From positions 1 to 10,237 of the forward strand of contig JAFHCF010000191.1 of assembly GCA_048497495.1 (NCBI GenBank): a DNA stretch of 10,237 nt, in the 5' to 3' direction. Below are positions 7,444 to 10,237 of the stretch, one piece after another. Position 1 is the first letter of the stretch. Each line of letters opens with the position of its first letter. This stretch comes from JAFHCF01 sp048497495. GTDB taxonomy: Bacteria > Pseudomonadota > Alphaproteobacteria > Rhizobiales > Ancalomicrobiaceae. Under the pieces are notes generated by a model. That model did not search any database and was not told the origin of the DNA. It worked only from the letters and a program-made list of their open reading frames with translations. The position numbers and the translations under genes were made by a program.

Positions 7444-8535
7444 ATGCAGACGATGGACCTTCGTGTCCGCGTCGTGTCGGGTGAACGGGCCGTGCGAGAG
7501 TGCCTGCTCTCGATTCCGGAGGCGTTCCGTCGCGGCCCCTTCCAGAAGGCCGCCTGGCTCGAGGCCTGGCTGGCGGTTCGTGAAACGGCGGAACGTGGGC
7601 TGGCGATCGTAACCGTCACGTCGCGATCCACCGGCGCCTGCCTCTTCGTCCTGCCGCTCGCCCTCGAGACTCGTTCCGGCGTGCCCTGCTGGACCCCGTT
7701 CGACGACGGCGTCAGCGACTACAACGCCCCGCTCGTCGCGCCCGACTTCGATCCCACCCCCCGGACGATGCGCTGGATCTGGGCGCGCATCCTCGACCAG
7801 TTGCCACGCGCCGACCTGATCTTCATCGAGAAGATGCCGGAGCGCATCGACGGGCGCCGCAATCCCCTGCTCGACATCGCCGGGGTGAGGCCGTCGCGCT
7901 TCTGCCGCCATCCCCTGCCGCTCGACGGCGACCTCGCCGACATTCGCGCCCGCTTCCACGGCACCCATTCGCTCGCCCGCAAGCGGCGCAGGCTCGGCCG
8001 CAAGGGCGTGCTCGACTTCGTCGTCGTCACCGGCGCCGAGGCCGTCCCCCTGCTCGATCGGCTGATGACCTGGCGGGACCGGCGCTACGACGCCCGCCCG
8101 ATCACCACCGCCTTCTATCGCCGCCTGCTCTGCGAAGGCGACCTCGCCCGGCTCGGCGCCCTGCGGCTCGACGGCGAGATCGTCGCCGGCTGTTTCGGCA
8201 TCCTCGCCGACGGGGCGCTGCGGCTGCTCGTCGTCGCCTTCGACGACCGTCACGAGACCTGGTCGCCGGGGCTCCTCGCCATCGACGACATGATCGCCTG
8301 GAGCGTCGCCGAGGGTTTGCGCGAATTCGACTTCACCATCGGTTCGGAAGCCTACAAGTTCGACTTCGCGGTGGAGACCGAGCGTCTCTGGGATATCCGC
8401 AAGTCGCTGCGGCCGCGTGGATCGCTGATGCTGCGCCTGCTCGAGGCTCGCCGCGCCGCCGGCCTCGTCCTGCGCGCCCTGTCCGGCCGCGCTCCGAACA
8501 TGGCCCATCGCGTCGTCGGCCGTTCGCGGATGTGA
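7444..8535 (+). CDS. GNAT-superfamily acyltransferase, CelD/BcsL-like (paralogue 1)
   Basis: This 363-aa soluble protein is of the BioF2-like/Acetyltransf_6 type, often annotated CelD/BcsL and linked by name to polysaccharide production; its true substrate is unknown. The N-terminal half has LFVLPLALETRSGVPCWTPF (67-86), GVSDYNAPLVAPDF (89-102), and a central basic stretch ARKRRRLGRKG (178-188). The C-terminal GNAT-like half has LMTWRDRRYD (207-216), GEIVAGCFGI (244-253), and the hallmark WSPGLLAIDDMIAW (273-286) plus EFDFTIGSEAYKFDF (294-308), the last resembling the D-F-x-x-G-x-x-x-Y-K signature of the family. No signal peptide or membrane segment is seen. The start is supported by GAGGAG (7430-7435) 8 bp upstream and by alignment with the tandem paralogue. 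No glycosyltransferase or exopolysaccharide gene accompanies it. It probably has its own promoter and a structured leader. Confidence 0.83.
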   Translation: MQTMDLRVRVVSGERAVRECLLSIPEAFRRGPFQKAAWLEAWLAVRETAERGLAIVTVTSRSTGACLFVLPLALETRSGVPCWTPFDDGVSDYNAPLVAPDFDPTPRTMRWIWARILDQLPRADLIFIEKMPERIDGRRNPLLDIAGVRPSRFCRHPLPLDGDLADIRARFHGTHSLARKRRRLGRKGVLDFVVVTGAEAVPLLDRLMTWRDRRYDARPITTAFYRRLLCEGDLARLGALRLDGEIVAGCFGILADGALRLLVVAFDDRHETWSPGLLAIDDMIAWSVAEGLREFDFTIGSEAYKFDFAVETERLWDIRKSLRPRGSLMLRLLEARRAAGLVLRALSGRAPNMAHRVVGRSRM

Positions 8536-8551
8536 AAATCCTCGGCTTTCC

Positions 8552-8581
8552 GTAACCACCTGTTCAGCCGGACCCGCTAGG
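8552..8581 (+). promoter_or_regulatory. Candidate promoter for the second acyltransferase gene
   Basis: GTAACC (8552-8557) and GCTAGG (8576-8581) are separated by 18 bp and resemble the -35/-10 pair of alphaproteobacterial housekeeping promoters (TTGACC-like and GCTANA-like). They lie 16-46 bp after the stop of paralogue 1. If used, the transcript would have a leader of about 185 nt containing three inverted repeats. The match is imperfect at the -35. Confidence 0.3.
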
Positions 8582-8642
8582 GTGGCAATGCGCGACCGAG
8601 GTCGCGCCGGGCCCTCGCGCGTCGACGGCCGAGGGGTTCGAT

Positions 8643-8669
8643 CGAGACGGATGGTTCCCGTCCGTCTCG
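8643..8669. terminator. Strong hairpin between the two acyltransferase genes
   Basis: CGAGACGGA (8643-8651) and TCCGTCTCG (8661-8669) are perfectly complementary. The stem can extend inward by one G-U and two G-C pairs to leave a 3-nt loop, giving 12 bp in total. No T-run follows. It is either the end of the paralogue 1 transcript or a structured part of the paralogue 2 leader. Confidence 0.4.
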
Positions 8670-8690
8670 TGAATCAGAACCACTATCTTA

Positions 8691-8734
8691 TTGACCTCGC
8701 GGTCAAAATCTGACGCTCTCGGGACGCGAGCGTC
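8691..8734. promoter_or_regulatory. Two inverted repeats upstream of the second acyltransferase gene
   Basis: TTGACC (8691-8696)/GGTCAA (8701-8706) is a 6-bp inverted repeat with 4-bp spacing, a common operator geometry, in an AT-richer stretch. GACGCTC (8712-8718)/GAGCGTC (8728-8734) follows, spaced 9 bp, and ends 38 bp before the chosen ATG at 8773. With the hairpin at 8643-8669 this makes three consecutive symmetric elements. The symmetry is seen; binding or RNA roles are inferred. Confidence 0.35.
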
Positions 8735-8772
8735 GGATGTCGACCACGAGGGGCGACGGGGGAACGGGCGAC

Positions 8773-9873
8773 ATGGCCGCGACGAAGTTCCGGGTTCGAG
8801 TGGTGAACGGCGCGCGCGCCGTGCTCGATCTCTTGGCCGCCCTGCCGCCGGCGATGCGACGAACCGGCTTCCAACATCCCACCTGGGCCGACTGCTGGTT
8901 CGCCGTCGATGGTCGCGCCGCCCGCAAGACCGTCGCCGCCGTTGTCGAATGCGCCGAGACCGGCCGACCGCTCTTCGTCCTACCGCTGATCCTCGACACG
9001 CTCGGCGCCGCCGCCTATTGGGCGCCGCTCGATTTCGGCGTCAGCGACTACAACACCTCCCTGACCGCGCCCGACTTCCATCCCTCGCCGACCGAGATGC
9101 GGGCGATCTGGTTGCGCATCGTCGCCGCCCTCCCCGACGACGCCGCCTTCCTGCTGATCGACAAGGTCCCCGCCGACATCGACGACCGGCACGAGCCGCT
9201 CGCCGATCTCCCCGACCTGCGCCGCTCCCACGTGATCCGCCATCCGCTGAGGCTCGACACCGACTACGCCACCCTGCGCGACACCCGCTTCTCCCAGAGC
9301 ATGGTCCGCTCGCTCGACCGCAAGCGGCGCAAGCTGGAGCGCAAGGGCGACTTCCGCTTCGAGGTCGCCACCGGCGCCGAGGCGCTGCCCGCCCTCGAAT
9401 GCCTGATGACCTGGCGCGGCGAGCGCTACGGCGAGAACCCGGCGGTCGCCGACTTCTACCGCCACCTGACCGCCGCCGGCGAACCGGTCCGGGTGATGTG
9501 GCTCGCCCTCGACGGCACGCCCGTCAGCGCCTGCTTCGGCATCGTCGAGCCGCATGCCTTCCGCCTGCTCGCGCTCGGCCACGACGAGGCCTTCAAGAAC
9601 TGGTCGCCCGGCCTCCTGGTCATCGAGGACGCCATCGCCTGGGCCTCGGCGCGAGGCCTCGCCGAGTTCGACTTCACCATCGGCTCCGAGGCCTACAAGT
9701 TCGACTTCGGCGTCGTGCCCGAACCGCTGTGGCTGGTCGCCGCCGAGTTCAGCCCTCACGGCTCGGCGATGCTGCGGCTGCTGCTGACCCGCAACCTGAT
9801 CGCCTCCAAGCTGAAGCGCTACATCGACGTCAACGGCCCCCGCCGCCGCACCGTCAAGGCCGCCGTCGCCTGA
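8773..9873 (+). CDS. GNAT-superfamily acyltransferase, CelD/BcsL-like (paralogue 2)
   Basis: This 366-aa tandem paralogue of the preceding gene has the same domain order: LFVLPLILDT (67-76), GVSDYNTSLTAPDF (89-102), basic DRKRRKLERKG (182-192), LMTWRGERYG (211-220), WSPGLLVIEDAIAW (277-290), and EFDFTIGSEAYKFDF (298-312). Hand comparison of the first 120 residues, which align without gaps, gives 57 identities; EFDFTIGSEAYKFDF is identical in both. The C-terminus differs, ending in a basic tail (KLKRYIDVNGPRRRTVK). The start at 8773 was chosen because the protein then begins like paralogue 1 (M-x-x-x-x-[LF]-RVRVV) and a GGGGG run lies 10 bp upstream. The in-frame ATG at 8737 would add 12 residues and directly follows an inverted repeat. 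The substrate is unknown; divergence at nearly half the positions suggests an old duplication with distinct specificities rather than a recent copy. Confidence 0.83.
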   Translation: MAATKFRVRVVNGARAVLDLLAALPPAMRRTGFQHPTWADCWFAVDGRAARKTVAAVVECAETGRPLFVLPLILDTLGAAAYWAPLDFGVSDYNTSLTAPDFHPSPTEMRAIWLRIVAALPDDAAFLLIDKVPADIDDRHEPLADLPDLRRSHVIRHPLRLDTDYATLRDTRFSQSMVRSLDRKRRKLERKGDFRFEVATGAEALPALECLMTWRGERYGENPAVADFYRHLTAAGEPVRVMWLALDGTPVSACFGIVEPHAFRLLALGHDEAFKNWSPGLLVIEDAIAWASARGLAEFDFTIGSEAYKFDFGVVPEPLWLVAAEFSPHGSAMLRLLLTRNLIASKLKRYIDVNGPRRRTVKAAVA

Positions 9874-10155
9874 CCAGAGCAATCGCTCGAAACGACGAAA
9901 GCGGTTCGCAGAGGCAAGACCGTCGCCGCGCGTTCCCTTCTCCCCTTGCGGGAGAAGGTGCCCGAAGGGCGGATGAGGGGGCTGGGACTCTCGATTGACC
10001 TCGGCCTTCGCCGTTTCGGCCCGGTTGCCGCTTCGCGGCGCCCCCTCATCCGACCGCTGCGCGGCCACCTTCTCCCAGCAAAGGGGAGAAGGAAGAAGGG
10101 GCCTCCCCCGCGGTCGTGCACGATCTCGAGCCGCTTCGAGCGATTACCCTGATCA
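9871..10155. repeat. 24-bp inverted repeat enclosing palindromic repeat copy 2
   Basis: Arms at 9871-9894 and 10132-10155 are complementary at 20 of 24 positions. All four mismatches are C/A or A/C on the + strand, which become G-U wobble pairs in RNA read from the - strand. The left arm starts on the stop codon of the second acyltransferase gene. The arms surround, but are separate from, the palindromic repeat at 9935-10092 and are not found around copy 1. This could be a larger composite element or a minus-strand structured RNA. Confidence 0.6.
9935..10092. repeat. Palindromic intergenic repeat, copy 2
   Basis: This is the second copy, in the same orientation, of the element at 1368-1520. 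It shares the identical 46-bp left block (9935-9980) and the 26-bp block at 10027-10052, which contains the small GCCGC-TTC-GCGGC hairpin (10027-10039). The right end GGGGAGAAGG (10083-10092) mirrors the left end. The inner right arm differs from copy 1 (CTGCGCGGCC instead of CTTCGCGCC-like sequence), and the central 45 bp or so are unrelated. The element lies 61 bp beyond the last acyltransferase stop codon and could also serve as a 3'-end structure for that transcript. Confidence 0.85.
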
Positions 10156-10194
10156 CCTGACCGACGGCGTACGTCTCCACGCACGAACGACGAA

Positions 10195-10223
10195 CGGCGC
10201 CGCCGCGCGCCTCGGCGGCGCCG
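10195..10223. terminator. Strong GC hairpin near the window end
   Basis: CGGCGCCGCCG (10195-10205) and CGGCGGCGCCG (10213-10223) form a perfect 11-bp stem with a 7-nt loop. No T-run follows on either strand. It may terminate a transcript arriving from the right on the - strand or from the acyltransferase genes; the window ends 14 bp later, so context is missing. No gene was recognised between 10156 and 10237. Confidence 0.35.
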
Positions 10224-10237
10224 GCGCGTGATTCTCG

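Noticed and set aside
8691..8700. TTGACC as a -35 box for the second acyltransferase gene
   Set aside because: No -10-like sequence occurs 16-18 bp downstream; its symmetry with GGTCAA is a better explanation.
8737..8772. Alternative ATG at 8737 for the second acyltransferase
   Set aside because: Alignment with the first paralogue starts at 8773, and the 12 extra residues have no counterpart; it remains possible but is less likely.

Overview
This is a GC-rich window with strong G/C bias at third codon positions. It most resembles a Hyphomicrobiales (Rhizobiales-type) alphaproteobacterium. Supporting signs are the chromosomal gene types (recG, DUF502, aroQ), the GCTAG-type -10 elements, and two copies of a palindromic repeat of the kind scattered through intergenic DNA in that group. 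The genus cannot be fixed from the sequence.

Layout. (1) Positions 1-2608 hold the end of a gentisate module on the + strand: a flavin monooxygenase resembling 3-hydroxybenzoate 6-hydroxylase (109-1296) and gentisate 1,2-dioxygenase (1565-2608). The 268-bp spacer between them carries the first palindromic repeat. Together the enzymes would turn 3-hydroxybenzoate into gentisate and then maleylpyruvate. The later enzymes and any regulator are not in the window and may lie upstream of base 1. (2) Positions 2609-3009 are a gene-free spacer with a hairpin and an AT-rich island. (3) A small ferritin-like DUF2202-type protein (3010-3576) is followed by a type II 3-dehydroquinate dehydratase (3767-4216) and the RecG helicase (4319-6430), all on +. 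(4) A two-helix DUF502 membrane protein (6518-7231, -) converges on recG. (5) Two tandem paralogous GNAT/CelD-BcsL-like acyltransferase genes follow on + (7444-8535 and 8773-9873). The first has a terminator-like hairpin in its leader, and three consecutive inverted repeats lie between the two. (6) The end of the window (9871-10237) holds the second palindromic repeat, nested inside an additional 24-bp inverted repeat, then a strong GC hairpin.

Most coding content is ordinary and recognisable. No phage, CRISPR, transposase, rRNA or tRNA gene was seen. The more unusual signals are in non-coding DNA: the nested inverted repeat whose mismatches would all be G-U pairs in a minus-strand transcript, the repeat inside the gentisate operon, and the structured leaders of the duplicated acyltransferase genes. 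Several genes start after a clear Shine-Dalgarno (GGAGGA for both gentisate genes), which fixes their starts downstream of longer open frames.
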